64,000 nucleotides of DNA from J095 sp964407935. Lineage in GTDB: Bacteria > Chloroflexota > Anaerolineae > 4572-78 > J111. Location of the stretch: positions 1 to 64,000 of the forward strand of contig CAYOXS010000002.1 in the NCBI GenBank assembly GCA_964407935.1. The letters run 5' to 3'. Both the position numbers and the translations under genes were made by a program. The notes beneath the pieces were generated by a model, which saw nothing but the letters and a program-made list of their open reading frames with translations, had not been told where the DNA came from and made no database searches. This document shows positions 51,594 through 63,000 of this stretch, in pieces. The first letter of the stretch is position 1, and the number at the start of each line of letters is the position of its first letter.

Positions 51594-51745
51594 TTGGTCA
51601 CTTGTCACTGGTTTCAGGTTGTGTCACTCTGAGTGACCAACGGGAACGACACTTGCGCCTGCGCGTAGTGCAGGTGAGAGTCTCGAGTTTGTAGTTTATT
51701 TTCAGAGATTCTTCGTCGCTCCGCTCCTCAGAATGACCAATCGTA

Positions 51746-51773
51746 ACAAATGACTAATGACAAATGACTAATA
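51746..51773. repeat. Tandem 14-base repeat before the glycosidase-like gene
   Basis: ACAAATGACTAATG (51746-51759) followed by ACAAATGACTAATA (51760-51773). It lies in the 191-base interval after the FlhB-C-like gene, together with a stretch rich in TTCTTCG and GAATGACC words. This interval looks like a repetitive intergenic element with no clear promoter. Confidence 0.6.
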
Positions 51774-51784
51774 ACCAGCGACCA

Positions 51785-54655
51785 ATGCTTAAAAAACTAC
51801 TCTTCGCCCTCATATTAATCATCAGCCTCACGCCCGCCGCCCGCGCGCAGGAAGTCAGCCCCGCCTTTCAGCAGGGGCGATTGACCGGCCCGCTGCCGCT
51901 GTCGGCCTTTCCCCGGCCCAAAAACGACAACGGCATGGGCATCCACTGGAGCACCACCCCCTACGGCGAAGAGCCGGAAGTAACCGACTATTTTGTTAAC
52001 GAAATCAAGGCGATGGGCATTAAATGGGTCAAATTTATGAACGATGGCGTCAGCGGCCGCCAGCACGATTATCTGGTGCAGCAGCTTGTCGCCAACGATA
52101 TTATGCCCATTGCCCGCATTTACATGCAGTGCAACGACGCCATCGATCTGGGCGCGCTGGGCCAAATGGTTGAGCATTACCGGCCAATGGGCCTGGTTTA
52201 TTTCGAATTATACAACGAGCCGGACATCCCCGGCGTTGACGGCGGCTGGTGCAAAAAAGACGAACCCGACCCCGAACATCTGGCCGCGGTGTGGGCGCCC
52301 GCCGCCCGCGAGGTTATTGCCCGCGGCGGCTTCCCGTCGCTGCCATCCATTTTTCCGGTGGGCAAAAATACCCGCTCAATGGACTGGCGCGACAGCTTTT
52401 TTCAGCGTTTTCTGCACGCCATCAAAGCCAACGGCGACGCCGACATTCTGTTTGCCAGTTGGGGCGCGGTACACAATTACGCCATCAACCACCCACCCGA
52501 TTACCCCACCGACGACGTCAACCAGACCGGCCGGCCGCTCACCCCGGCGGAAATTGCCAAATTTGGGCTGAACGAGCACCAGGTGTACGGCATCAACCAG
52601 GCCCGCAAACAGCAGTTTGAAGACTCCGGCTACTTTTTGGGCAACGACCCCCGGCTGGATGTGACCGGCTTTTTGCAGTTCATTGGCTATCAAAATCAGT
52701 TTGAAGAGATTTTTGGCTTTAAAATCCCGCTCATCAGCACCGAAGGCGGCGCGACTGTCGGCTCGTGCGAGGACCCGCGCTACCCCTGCGTGGACGAGCA
52801 GTTGCAAATGGAATGGACGCTGGCCTACTACGAATACATGCTCAACGAAGCGCCGGAATGGTATCTGGCCAACTGCACCTGGCTCATCGCCATCAAAGCG
52901 CTCGATTTTGGCGGCGGCACCGTGTGGGAAACCAACACCTGGTACAAAGACCGCAAAGGCAATCACCTGCCCGTAGTTGATGCCCTCAAAAACCATCCGC
53001 GCCGGGGGCAGACCCGCCGGGATTTGGCCGGCAGCCAGCAATCGCCCGCCGAAGCCAGCGCCAAGCCGTTCGCCTCGCTCTCTACCCAAACCGAAACCAT
53101 CAGCGCCCTCTCCGCGCTGGGCCGGCTGGCCGATTATCCCCGCCCGGTTAACGACAACGGCCGCGGCGCTCATTACGCGCCCACCATTTTGGGCCAGCCC
53201 GCCGGCATGGTCGATTTTTTCATCGATGAATTGCGCGAAATGAATATCAAATGGGTCAAAATTATGCAGGGCGACGTGCCCAAAATAGAGCACCAATACC
53301 TGGTTGAGCAGCTCATCGCCAACGACATCGAGCCGATTATCCGCGTTTACAAGCCCTACAACGAACCCTACGAGCATCTGGCCGGGCTGGTTGAAGCCGC
53401 CGCGCCGCTGGGCGTTCACTATTTTGAACTGTACAACGAGCCGAACATCGCCGGCTTCCCCGGCGGCTGGCGCGATGGCGAAGCCATCAGCGTGGACCGT
53501 ATTTTGGAATTGTGGCTGCCCGCCGCCGAAGCCATTCACAACGCCGGCGGCTACCCCGGCCTGCCAACGCTGGCCACCGGCGGCACCGTTGACGATATGC
53601 AATTTCTACGCGAATTTCTGCGCAAGCTGGCCGCCACCGGCCGCACCGACCTGCTGCAACGGGCCTGGCTGCCCATGCACAACTACTTTCTCAACCACCC
53701 CTTTGATTACCCCACCGACCAGGTTAACCTGTTTGACGTGCGCCTGACCGATGCCGAAATTGCCCGGCGCGACCTGTCGCCGGCGCAGGTGCAGGCCATC
53801 AACAACGCCCGGCTCAACGCCAAACTGCCCGGCGGCTACTACGTTGGCGACACCATCGACGCCGACTCCAACGGCTTTCGCAAGTTTGATGCCTACGCGA
53901 ATATCTTCTTTGACGAGTTCGGTTTTTACATCCCCATCATCACCACCGAAGGCGGGCCGCTGGTCGGCGACGCGCAGGACCCGCGCTACCCACCCGTCAC
54001 GCAGGACGACCTGACCGAGCTGACCCTGCGCGCCTACCACTACATGCTCGATGACGCGCCGGCCTACTACTTTGCCTACGCGCCGTGGATAATGGCTAAC
54101 GCCGCCGGCGGCCACTGGGACGGCGCCTGGGAAGAAGCGGCCTGGTACAAGGTCGATGGCAGCACCCTGCCCGTGGTGGATGCCCTCAAAGCCGATACCC
54201 GCCGCTGGGCCACGCGCAACTGGGGCTACAAATCGCTGGTGGAGCCGGAACAACCCATCGAACCAATCACCCAGCAGTTTGACCCCGAAACCGCCGATTT
54301 CCCGCTGGACAAATTGCAGGCCGAAGTTATTGACGTGCCGGGCGATGGTCCCGGCTGGCAGGTTACCGCCGCCAGTTGGAAAAGTTCGGCCACGCCGTAC
54401 CCGCGCCTGCGGCTGAATATTCTGGATGAATACGGCCGCCAGATGGCCGGCCAGCAGGTGCGCGTGGAATGGACCGGCGGCTGGACGCTGCTCATCACCG
54501 AACCGGGCAAAGGCTACAACGCCACATTGCCCATTCAGCGCCCGGCCGATATGTACGTGATTAAAATTGCCGGCGGCAGCGGCCAGGGTGTCCGCGCTCG
54601 CGGCGCGGCCGGTTATGATTTGAACGCAACCTTTACGCTGACAGGCAAAGGTTAG
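51785..54655 (+). CDS. Secreted protein with two tandem clan GH-A glycosidase-like domains
   Basis: 956 residues. A signal peptide (1-21, ending ARA) is followed by two homologous TIM-barrel-like domains, about 38-410 and 448-830, each with NEP (Glu145 and Glu553) and TEGG (Glu321 and Glu723), the expected catalytic pair. A C-terminal beta-sandwich (about 850-950) resembles domains in the neighbouring lipoprotein. A single copy of the same domain sits at 34436. Start at ATG 51785 because the hydrophobic core begins there. Substrate unknown; extracellular polysaccharide seems likely. Confidence 0.82.
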   Translation: MLKKLLFALILIISLTPAARAQEVSPAFQQGRLTGPLPLSAFPRPKNDNGMGIHWSTTPYGEEPEVTDYFVNEIKAMGIKWVKFMNDGVSGRQHDYLVQQLVANDIMPIARIYMQCNDAIDLGALGQMVEHYRPMGLVYFELYNEPDIPGVDGGWCKKDEPDPEHLAAVWAPAAREVIARGGFPSLPSIFPVGKNTRSMDWRDSFFQRFLHAIKANGDADILFASWGAVHNYAINHPPDYPTDDVNQTGRPLTPAEIAKFGLNEHQVYGINQARKQQFEDSGYFLGNDPRLDVTGFLQFIGYQNQFEEIFGFKIPLISTEGGATVGSCEDPRYPCVDEQLQMEWTLAYYEYMLNEAPEWYLANCTWLIAIKALDFGGGTVWETNTWYKDRKGNHLPVVDALKNHPRRGQTRRDLAGSQQSPAEASAKPFASLSTQTETISALSALGRLADYPRPVNDNGRGAHYAPTILGQPAGMVDFFIDELREMNIKWVKIMQGDVPKIEHQYLVEQLIANDIEPIIRVYKPYNEPYEHLAGLVEAAAPLGVHYFELYNEPNIAGFPGGWRDGEAISVDRILELWLPAAEAIHNAGGYPGLPTLATGGTVDDMQFLREFLRKLAATGRTDLLQRAWLPMHNYFLNHPFDYPTDQVNLFDVRLTDAEIARRDLSPAQVQAINNARLNAKLPGGYYVGDTIDADSNGFRKFDAYANIFFDEFGFYIPIITTEGGPLVGDAQDPRYPPVTQDDLTELTLRAYHYMLDDAPAYYFAYAPWIMANAAGGHWDGAWEEAAWYKVDGSTLPVVDALKADTRRWATRNWGYKSLVEPEQPIEPITQQFDPETADFPLDKLQAEVIDVPGDGPGWQVTAASWKSSATPYPRLRLNILDEYGRQMAGQQVRVEWTGGWTLLITEPGKGYNATLPIQRPADMYVIKIAGGSGQGVRARGAAGYDLNATFTLTGKG

Positions 54656-54665
54656 GGTACAGATA

Positions 54666-57389
54666 ATGAACAACAAACCGATCACCGTTATCTTTTTGAT
54701 CATTCTGCTGGCCGTCAGCGGCTGCGCCGTGGTGGTTAGCGATAAACCCTTCCCCACCACCCCGACGCCAACCTTTACCCCGGCCCCACCCACGCCCACC
54801 CGGATTGCGTTTATCCTGCCGTCATCCACGCCCAGCCCTACCCGTACCCCCACGCCAACCATCACCAACACCCCGACCGAAACCGCCACCCCCACCCAAA
54901 CGCCCATCCCGGTCACGGCCAGTCCCACCCCGATTCCGACGGCCACCGGCGCGCTGCTACTGCCAACGTCTACCCTGGCGCCAACCCCTACCCCTTCACC
55001 GATAACCAGCAGCCCGCTGCCCAACCCGCTCGCCTCGCCACCGGCGGCGACCGCCACCACCAGTATTTTGGCCGCCTCGGACACAACCCTGCTGGCCGAC
55101 AGCCCGGTAACCGTGCGCGAAAGCACACTCACGCTCAATACCGCCGGCTACAAACAGGCGTTGGTAGCCACTCAACCGGATGACCCGGTTTACCCCTACC
55201 CGCGCCTCAATTTTGATGCCGTGGGGCCGGTTGCGCCGCAGCCGTACAAAGCCATCATTTTAGAAAACCGCTACACCCAGCTCACCATTTTGCCGGAGCT
55301 GGGCGGCCGCATTTTCCGCTGGGTCGATAAAGCCAGCGGCCAAAATCTGTTTTACGAAAACCCGGTTATCAAACCGACCACCTGGGGTAATCGCGGTTGG
55401 TGGCTGGCCGCCGGCGGCATGGAATGGGCGCTGCCCACCGACGAACACGGCCTGAGCGAAGCTTCGCCGTGGGAGTACACCCTGCACCAAAACAGCGCCG
55501 ACGCCAGCGTGACTCTGACCGATACCGAGGAAAATTCCGGCCTCGTTTCAGAAATTAACATCGCCCTGGATGCCGACCACGCCTATTTTACGCTGACGCC
55601 GCGCCTCATCAACCCCACCAACCGGCCCATCGATTACAAATTCTGGATCAACGGCATGTTCAATCTCGGCTCAAAACAGCCGGGCGAGGGCGTTCATTTT
55701 ATCCTGCCCACCGGCGAAGTGACGGTTCACTCTACCGGCGATACCCGCCTGCCCGCCGAACATCAATTGATGAGCTGGCCCATTTACGATGGCCGCAACC
55801 TGGCTAACTACACCACCTGGGACAAATACCTGGGCGTGTTTGCCGCGCCGGCCGCCCCGGCCGATTTTATGGGCGCGTACAACAACCAGACCCGGCTGGG
55901 CGTGGCCCGCGTTTTTCCGCACCAACTGGCGCGCGGGGCCAAAATTTTCGCCCCCGGCGATCTGGACCCGGCCCTGTGGACCATCGACAAAAGCGGCTAT
56001 TTTGAGCTGTGGGGCGGGCTGGCTCCCACTTTTTGGGATGAGGTTTCGCTGGAGCCGGGCGCGTGGGTAACCTGGCAGGAGCAGTGGTACGCCGTGGGCG
56101 ATATGGGCGGCTTTAGCGTGGCCAACCGTGATGCCGCGCTCAATTTGGGCGTGCTGCCCAACTCGGTGCAGGTGGCGGCGGCCACTACTTCACCCATCAA
56201 CGGTACGCTGCTGCTGTGGCAAAATCAAAAAGAAGCGGCGCGCTGGCCGGTAACCATTTACCCCGAATCGCCGTTCCGCAGCAGTTTTTCGGCGGCGGCG
56301 GAAAAAGGCGGCGAGTGGGGCCTCTCGTTTTTTGACAACACCGGCCGCGAGGTAGCTGCGCTGGGCAAAACCCTGCCCGCCCTGCCCGATAAAAGCCAGC
56401 CGCAGGTTATTGCGGCGGCGGCCAATGTGCCGGCCACCACACCGACAGCGACCATCACCCCGCGCCCAACCGCCGCGCCGGCCACCGCCACCCCCACCCC
56501 GGTGACACTGGTGTGGGACCCGCGCCTGAGCGATTTGGACATCAAACTGACCCGCGCCGGCAAAGAGCCGGATCAGCCTATTTTCCGGCTGGTTGCCGCC
56601 AAATATCTCAACGAGTGGGAAGCGGGCGGGCTGCACCACGTGTTTGTGGAGGTGCTCGATGAGCAGGGCCAGCGGATTTTGGGCCAGCCGGTCACGCTGG
56701 CCTGGCCGGATGGCAAAAGCAAAATGGTTACCGAAGACAAACCTGCCCCGGAATTTGCCGCTAACAGTCCGTTATATGGCTCGATGGAAGATGGCACCTA
56801 CAAAGTATATGTCGATGGCGCGCCCAGCGATACGGTCAGCGGGTTGGGGTTGCCGGGCAAACATCACGTTAGTTATCAGCTCACATTTCAGCGCAACGTA
56901 GAAACCAGCGGCGCGCCGGCCACGCCGGTGCCCACCGTGCAACCGACATCAACACCGGCCGCGCCCACGCCCACCGGTAGCGGCAGCAGCAATTCAAAAT
57001 GGGACCCGCGCCTGGATGATTTGGGCATCAAACTAACCCGGGGGCAGGGGCAAGGCCAAGCGGTATTCCGGCTGGTTTCCGCCATTTATCAGGACGACAC
57101 CGAGTCCAGCGGGATGCACAACGTATTTGTGGAAGTGCTCGATGAGCAGGGCAAACGGATTTTGGGCCAGCCGGTGATTATGGCCTGGAGCGATGGCAAA
57201 GCGACGATGATCACCGAAGACAAACCCTACCCGGAATACGCCGCCAACGCGCCCATGTACGGCCCAATGGACAAAGGCACCTACAAAGTATACGTTGATG
57301 GCGCGCCCAGCGACACCATCAGCGGGCTGGGGCTGCCGGGCAACCATCACGTAAACTACCTGCTAACATTTCAGCGGAGTAAAAATTAA
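54666..57389 (+). CDS. Lipoprotein with DUF5107-like domain and two C-terminal repeats
   Basis: 907 residues. A lipobox signal (AVSGC, Cys20) is followed by a Thr/Pro-rich linker (25-130), a DUF5107-like domain (about 165-500: ILENRYTQLTILPELGGRIFRWVDKASGQNLFYENPV), a second linker, and two homologous beta domains (about 615-740 and 775-905). Each of these starts WDPRL and contains VEVLDEQG and GTYKVYVDGAPSDT. It begins 10 bases after the tandem glycosidase gene, so both are probably co-expressed and may bind or act on the same carbohydrate. Confidence 0.8.
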   Translation: MNNKPITVIFLIILLAVSGCAVVVSDKPFPTTPTPTFTPAPPTPTRIAFILPSSTPSPTRTPTPTITNTPTETATPTQTPIPVTASPTPIPTATGALLLPTSTLAPTPTPSPITSSPLPNPLASPPAATATTSILAASDTTLLADSPVTVRESTLTLNTAGYKQALVATQPDDPVYPYPRLNFDAVGPVAPQPYKAIILENRYTQLTILPELGGRIFRWVDKASGQNLFYENPVIKPTTWGNRGWWLAAGGMEWALPTDEHGLSEASPWEYTLHQNSADASVTLTDTEENSGLVSEINIALDADHAYFTLTPRLINPTNRPIDYKFWINGMFNLGSKQPGEGVHFILPTGEVTVHSTGDTRLPAEHQLMSWPIYDGRNLANYTTWDKYLGVFAAPAAPADFMGAYNNQTRLGVARVFPHQLARGAKIFAPGDLDPALWTIDKSGYFELWGGLAPTFWDEVSLEPGAWVTWQEQWYAVGDMGGFSVANRDAALNLGVLPNSVQVAAATTSPINGTLLLWQNQKEAARWPVTIYPESPFRSSFSAAAEKGGEWGLSFFDNTGREVAALGKTLPALPDKSQPQVIAAAANVPATTPTATITPRPTAAPATATPTPVTLVWDPRLSDLDIKLTRAGKEPDQPIFRLVAAKYLNEWEAGGLHHVFVEVLDEQGQRILGQPVTLAWPDGKSKMVTEDKPAPEFAANSPLYGSMEDGTYKVYVDGAPSDTVSGLGLPGKHHVSYQLTFQRNVETSGAPATPVPTVQPTSTPAAPTPTGSGSSNSKWDPRLDDLGIKLTRGQGQGQAVFRLVSAIYQDDTESSGMHNVFVEVLDEQGKRILGQPVIMAWSDGKATMITEDKPYPEYAANAPMYGPMDKGTYKVYVDGAPSDTISGLGLPGNHHVNYLLTFQRSKN

Positions 57390-57401
57390 GGTTTTGCCGG
57401 T

Positions 57402-60074
57402 ATGAAAATCAGAATCGCCACCAAACTCGTCATCGTTCTGCTCCTGACCTCGCTAATTCCTTTGTTCATCGCCGGGCTATTGAGCGTTTACCAGAGCCGC
57501 AGCAGCATCCAATTGGCCATTGATGTGAATCAGCAGAACGCCGAGCTGGCGATGTCTGACAGCACCCAAACGCTAACCCGGGAACAGGAAGTCCATCTCA
57601 CGTCGGTGGTTACCGGCCTGGCCGGTAACATCAGCGAGATTCTGGCCCGGGTAGAGGCCGACACCGGCCAACTGGCCGATTTTGCCACGTACCTATACAA
57701 CCACCCCGACTCCGTTAACCGGTACGCCTTTCCAAGCGTCTACCAGGCCGGCCCGGAAAAAAATATGTTTGGCAGCGTTGAACCCAACCAAAATTCGTGG
57801 CTGGGAGTTTTTAGCAGCGGCACCGATGGGCAAGGCAAAGTCTCGCCGGAACTGCTGGCTGAAATCCATCTGACCGAATTTCTGGACATCCCTTTTAAAA
57901 GTATCGCTCAGCGCAACCCGTATGCGGTGCAGTTGTACATCAACACCCGCAGCCAGTTGACCCGCGGCATGCCCTTTGTTAACGGCCAATATGTGTGGGT
58001 TGACGCTGTTGAACAGTTTAACGACGCCCCGGATGTAACCACGTTTGATTTTTATTATCTGGCCGATGAAGCCCACAACCCCCGGCGCAAAACCGTTTGG
58101 ACTGAATTGTACTGGGACCCAGCCGGCCTGGGCTGGATGGTTTCCAGCATTGCCCCGGTTTACCGCACCAACGAGTTAATGGGTGTGGTAGGGATTGACA
58201 TTACTCTGGACAAAATGATTGACCAGATCATTAATGTTCAAATCGAAGAGACCGGCTTTGCCTTTTTAATGTCACAAAGCGGCCAGGCCATCGCTTTTCC
58301 GGAACGCGCCGCGCCGTTTTTGGGCTTTACAGACAGCCTGAGAGGCAACTTTGGCGACAACGAACAATTCTCGTTTTTTCTGACTCAGGCCAACAACGCC
58401 GCCTTTCAAACCATTATCCAAAACATGCAGGCCGGCGAAACGGGTTTAACCATCTACACCCACCCGCAAACCGGCCAAAAATATTTTTTTACCTACCATC
58501 CCGTTTCACAAACCGGCTGGAGCGTGGGGATTGTTGTCCCCCAGGAAGAGGTAATCAGGCCGGCGCTAGCCACCAACCAAAAAATCACCCACAATACCCA
58601 GGCTGCGGCCAACACAATTGCCCGACAATCGCAGCAAACCACAAATTCGTTAATGTGGGTTCTGCTGGGCATTGTGGTGGTTATTATTCCATTGGCCACT
58701 ATATTTTCCAGAACCATCTCTAATCCCATCAAAGCGCTGGAAAATGGCTCAAAACAAATTGGCCGGGGCGATCTGGCTCACCGGATTAACATCAAATCCG
58801 GCGATGAAATTGAAGAACTGGCCAAAACATTTAACCAAATGGCCAGCGAACTGGAAACCAAAGTCGCCGAAATTGAAGCCGCCAATACTGAACTGCGCCA
58901 GCTCGACGAGCTAAAATCGCAATTTATTTCGATGGCCTCCCACGAGCTGCGCACGCCACTCATTGCCATTCAGGGCTATGTTGATCTGCTGCGCGAAGGC
59001 GATGCCGCTGACGACACTGAACGTTTGCAAATGCTCGATATTGTCTCGCGCAACACCAACCGGCTAACCCGAATTGTGACCGAACTTTTAGACATCTCGC
59101 AAATAGAAGAAAACAAACTGGTGCTCCACACCGAACCCGTGCAACTGGCCGAGGTTATCCGCGAGGTAGCCGCCGAGTTGAACCCCTCGCTTAACAACCG
59201 CGGCCACAACCTGACGCTGAACATAGAACCCAACCTCCCCCCGGCGGCAGCCGACCGTGACCGCATGGCCCAGGTAATTATCAACTTGCTGGGCAATGCC
59301 ATTAAATACACCCCGGACGGCGGAAAAATCACCATCCAGGCCCACCGGGTTGACGGCACAATCCAGGTTAGCATCAGCGATACCGGCATCGGTATTAAGC
59401 CGGAAGACCTGCCCAAACTGTTCAAACGATTCTCAACCGTGGGCGATGTAACCAAACACAAGAGCGGCAAAACCGAATTTATGGCTGGCGGCACCGGCTT
59501 GGGCTTGTCAATCATCAAAGGCATCGTTAAAGCGCACGGCGGTGAAGTGTGGGTTAACAGCCAATACGGCCAGGGGTCAACCTTTCACGTGTCGCTGCCG
59601 CTGGCAGGCGATGCAAACGGTTACAAGCCCAAAACTGGCAGCAGCGCCCCCATCTATCGAGCCAGCCAGATTACCCAAACCAATAGCGCCGGCATCAGCA
59701 ATACCGGCCGGCTCAAAATTCTGATCATTGATGACGAAGCCGATATTTTGGATCTTGCCCACCGAATGCTGGCCAGCGAATATACCATTATCACCGCCCA
59801 AACCGGCGCAACCGGCTTAAAAGAGGCCATTACTCATCAGCCAGATTTAATATTGCTCGATGTGATGATGCCCGGTATTTCCGGGTACGATGTGTGCCGC
59901 ACGCTCAAGCGAAACCCAAAAACCAGCGCTACGCCGGTGCTAATTTTTACCGCCGCCACCGAACAGGTGAACGAAGAAAAAGCCCGGGATATTGGCGCCG
60001 ATGGTTTTGTGACCAAGCCGTTTAAAAAAGAGTGCCTGGTCAACCTCATTGAAAGTTATCGGGGCAAGGTTTAA
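57402..60074 (+). CDS. Membrane sensor kinase with extracellular dCache-like domain, HAMP and receiver
   Basis: 890 residues: membrane helix 1 (about 8-30), an extracellular dCache-like sensor (35-400: GLGWMVSSIAPVYRTNELMGVVGIDITLDKMID), membrane helix 2 (about 408-428), HAMP (430-485), HisKA with phospho-acceptor ASHELRTPLI (near 512), HATPase (NLLGNAIKYTPDGG, then GGTGLGLSIIKGIVKAHGG), and a receiver (770-888) with Asp in LILLDVMMPGISG. It may sense a small molecule outside the cell. Its stop shares bases with the next kinase gene, so they are coupled. Confidence 0.9.
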   Translation: MKIRIATKLVIVLLLTSLIPLFIAGLLSVYQSRSSIQLAIDVNQQNAELAMSDSTQTLTREQEVHLTSVVTGLAGNISEILARVEADTGQLADFATYLYNHPDSVNRYAFPSVYQAGPEKNMFGSVEPNQNSWLGVFSSGTDGQGKVSPELLAEIHLTEFLDIPFKSIAQRNPYAVQLYINTRSQLTRGMPFVNGQYVWVDAVEQFNDAPDVTTFDFYYLADEAHNPRRKTVWTELYWDPAGLGWMVSSIAPVYRTNELMGVVGIDITLDKMIDQIINVQIEETGFAFLMSQSGQAIAFPERAAPFLGFTDSLRGNFGDNEQFSFFLTQANNAAFQTIIQNMQAGETGLTIYTHPQTGQKYFFTYHPVSQTGWSVGIVVPQEEVIRPALATNQKITHNTQAAANTIARQSQQTTNSLMWVLLGIVVVIIPLATIFSRTISNPIKALENGSKQIGRGDLAHRINIKSGDEIEELAKTFNQMASELETKVAEIEAANTELRQLDELKSQFISMASHELRTPLIAIQGYVDLLREGDAADDTERLQMLDIVSRNTNRLTRIVTELLDISQIEENKLVLHTEPVQLAEVIREVAAELNPSLNNRGHNLTLNIEPNLPPAAADRDRMAQVIINLLGNAIKYTPDGGKITIQAHRVDGTIQVSISDTGIGIKPEDLPKLFKRFSTVGDVTKHKSGKTEFMAGGTGLGLSIIKGIVKAHGGEVWVNSQYGQGSTFHVSLPLAGDANGYKPKTGSSAPIYRASQITQTNSAGISNTGRLKILIIDDEADILDLAHRMLASEYTIITAQTGATGLKEAITHQPDLILLDVMMPGISGYDVCRTLKRNPKTSATPVLIFTAATEQVNEEKARDIGADGFVTKPFKKECLVNLIESYRGKV

Positions 60075-63000
60075 TGGGACAAACCAGAATTTTAGTGGTT
60101 GATGATGAAGCAGATACGGCCAGTTATATCATTCAACTGTTGAAACGGCAAAATTACCGTATTTCAAGCGCCCTGACGGGCGAAGACGCGCTGGTATTGT
60201 TAGAAGCCAACAGCGCCGTAGATCTGATTCTGCTTGATGTGATGATGCCCGGCCTTGATGGTTTTGACGTGCTGGAAATCATTCAAAATAACCCCAAAAC
60301 CCGTGACATCCCGATAATTATGCTCACCGCCAAAAATCGGGTTGAAGATAAGGTTAAAGCCTTTGCAATGGGCGCCGCCGATTATCTGGCAAAACCCTTT
60401 GAAAAGGCAGAATTGATTGCCCGGATAGAAACTCACCTGAAAATCAAGCTCAACGCCGACAACGCGGCAGCAACCGCCAAAAAATTCCACACCATTATCG
60501 ATCACGCCAACGACGTGATTATGATCTTTAAGGATTTTCGCGGCGTGTTTGTTAACCGGGCCATAGAAAAAGTTTTGGGTTATACTAAAAAAGAATTTTT
60601 GGGGCTGGATTTTGACCGGCTCTTTCCGCCAAACCTTCTATCCCAGGTAAAAGACAGACACCAGCGCCATTTAGCCGGCGAACCGGTCACTTCCATTTAC
60701 GAACTGGAAATGTTGCACAAAAACGGGCAGCGTGTCCCGCTGGAAATTAGCGTCAACCTCATCAATTTCGAGGGTGAGACAGTGCCGCTTATCATTGCCC
60801 GCGACATTGCCGAGCGCAGATCCGCCGAAGAAAAAATCAGCACTCTGGCGCGATTTCCCACCGAAGCCCCCCATCCTGTTCTGCGCATTTCTGCTGCCGG
60901 CCAATTAATGTACAGCAATCTGGCCGGGCTAAACCTGTTCAGCCCGGAAAGCCTGGATAACCCTACCATGAGTGTTCCGCCCAACTGGCAAAAGTTGGTG
61001 CAACAGGCGCTGCACAGCAAAAACCGATTTGAAGTTGAGCACATCTGCAACGATCGCGTTTTCAGTTGTACATTTGTCCCTTTTCCCCAATTGGGTTATG
61101 TAAATATTTACGGGATTGATATTACCGAGCGCATTGAAGCCGAGCAGGCGCTCCGCAAAAGCGAAGAGCGTTACCGTATGCTGGCCGAAAATGTTCGGGA
61201 TTTGATTGCCAAACTGGCGCTGGATGGCACGTACACCTATGTTTCGCCGGCCAGCCAATCAATTTTGGGGTACGCCCCCACCGAGTTATTGGGGCAATCT
61301 TTTTACAGCTTTATCCACCCCGAAGACCTGGCCGAAATCCTACAAATGAACCCGCCCCTGCTCGACCCCGGCAACGAGCTTCCATTTACGCTTCGTTTCA
61401 GGCGTCAGAACGATTCTTATATCTGGCTGGAATCCAGTTTGCGCGGCATTCCCGGCTCAACACTTGCCGGCGACGCCGAACTGGTCATTGTGGCGCGTGA
61501 TGTTACCGAACGCAAACGGTACGAAGCCGCCCTGCAACAGGCCCACGACGAGTTGGAAAAACGGGTTGAACAACGAACCGCCGCCTTAACCCGCTCAAAC
61601 ATATTGTTGCAGCAGGTTATCGAGGACCGCAGGCAGGCCGAAGCGCAGGTCATCCGCTTTAACCAGGAATTGCTAACCCTGCAATACGCCGGCGCGGCCA
61701 TCGCTTCCAGCCTGGATTTGCAATTTGTGCTGCACACTGTAACCCGGGAGCTGGCAGATATGCTCAAGGTTGATGGTTCTGCTATTGTTGAGTGGAGCAA
61801 GAATCACGGCACGCTGGTAGCCAACCACGGCCCGGATGGGTGGTGGGACAATGGGCCGTTAGCCCAGCCAAAAGTCGCCAAAGAAGTTATGTCGAGCCGG
61901 GAATACCGCCATATATCCGGGAACGGCCTCCCCGGCGCCGTAAAAACCTTGCTGATTATGCCGCTGGTGTTTCAGGACCACGAAGTAGGTTACCTTGAAA
62001 TTGCCGATAGCACCATTGACCGCACCTTCACCAACCAGCAAATTTCGCTGGTGCAACTCTTGGCCAGCCAGGCGGCCAGCGCCATTGAAAACGCTCAACT
62101 TTACCAGCAGGCGCAGCAAGAACTGGCCGAACGCAAAAAGGCGGAAACAGCTCTGGAAGAAGAGCGCGCCATGCTGGCTCGCCGCGTAACCGAACGCACC
62201 GCCGAGTTAAGTATGGCCAATGCCAAGCTATCGCGGGCAGCCCGCCTTAAAGATGAATTTTTGGCCAGCATGAGCCACGAACTACGCACGCCGCTCAACA
62301 CCGTCCTGAGCATGTCTGAAGCGCTCCAGGAGGAGGTATACGGCGGACTCAACAAACTCCAAACGACGGCGCTCAAAAATATAGAAGCCAGCGGCCGGCA
62401 CCTGCTGGCGCTCATCAACGATATTTTGGACCTGTCAAAAATTGAAGCCGGCAAGCTGGATTTACAGTTAGACATAATCCCCGTTGAGCAGGTTTGCCGG
62501 GCCAGCCTGCTCTTTGTTAAACAACTGGCCCACCAAAAACAGATCACCGTCCACGCCCACATTTCTGATGAAGTTGTAACCCTTAAGGCCGATGAACGCC
62601 GCCTGAAACAAATTCTGGTGAACCTGTTAAGCAATGCCGTTAAATTTACGCCAGAAGGCGGCCAGATTGGCCTTGATGTAACCGCTGACCCCGAACAGCA
62701 GCGGGTTGCTCTCTCGGTTTGGGACACCGGCATTGGTATTGCCTCAGACAAGATGGAGCAGTTATTTGAACCATTTGTCCAGTTAGACAGCAAGTTATCC
62801 CGGCGGTACTCCGGCACCGGGCTGGGGCTGGCCCTGGTGCGGCGAATGGTAGAGCTACATGGCGGCAGCATCTCTCTGGAAAGCGCCGAAGGGCAAGGCA
62901 GCCGTTTTACGGTTTTACTGCCGTGGCAGGGCAATTATCAAACACCAACTGCTGCCCCGCTCACAGAAAACACCGGCCCGGCTATCCGGCGGGCGCTCAT

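Noticed and set aside
51594..51784. Possible insertion sequence remnant between the FlhB-C-like gene and the glycosidase gene
   Set aside because: There are short tandem words and a 14-base repeat, but no transposase fragment and no terminal inverted repeats.
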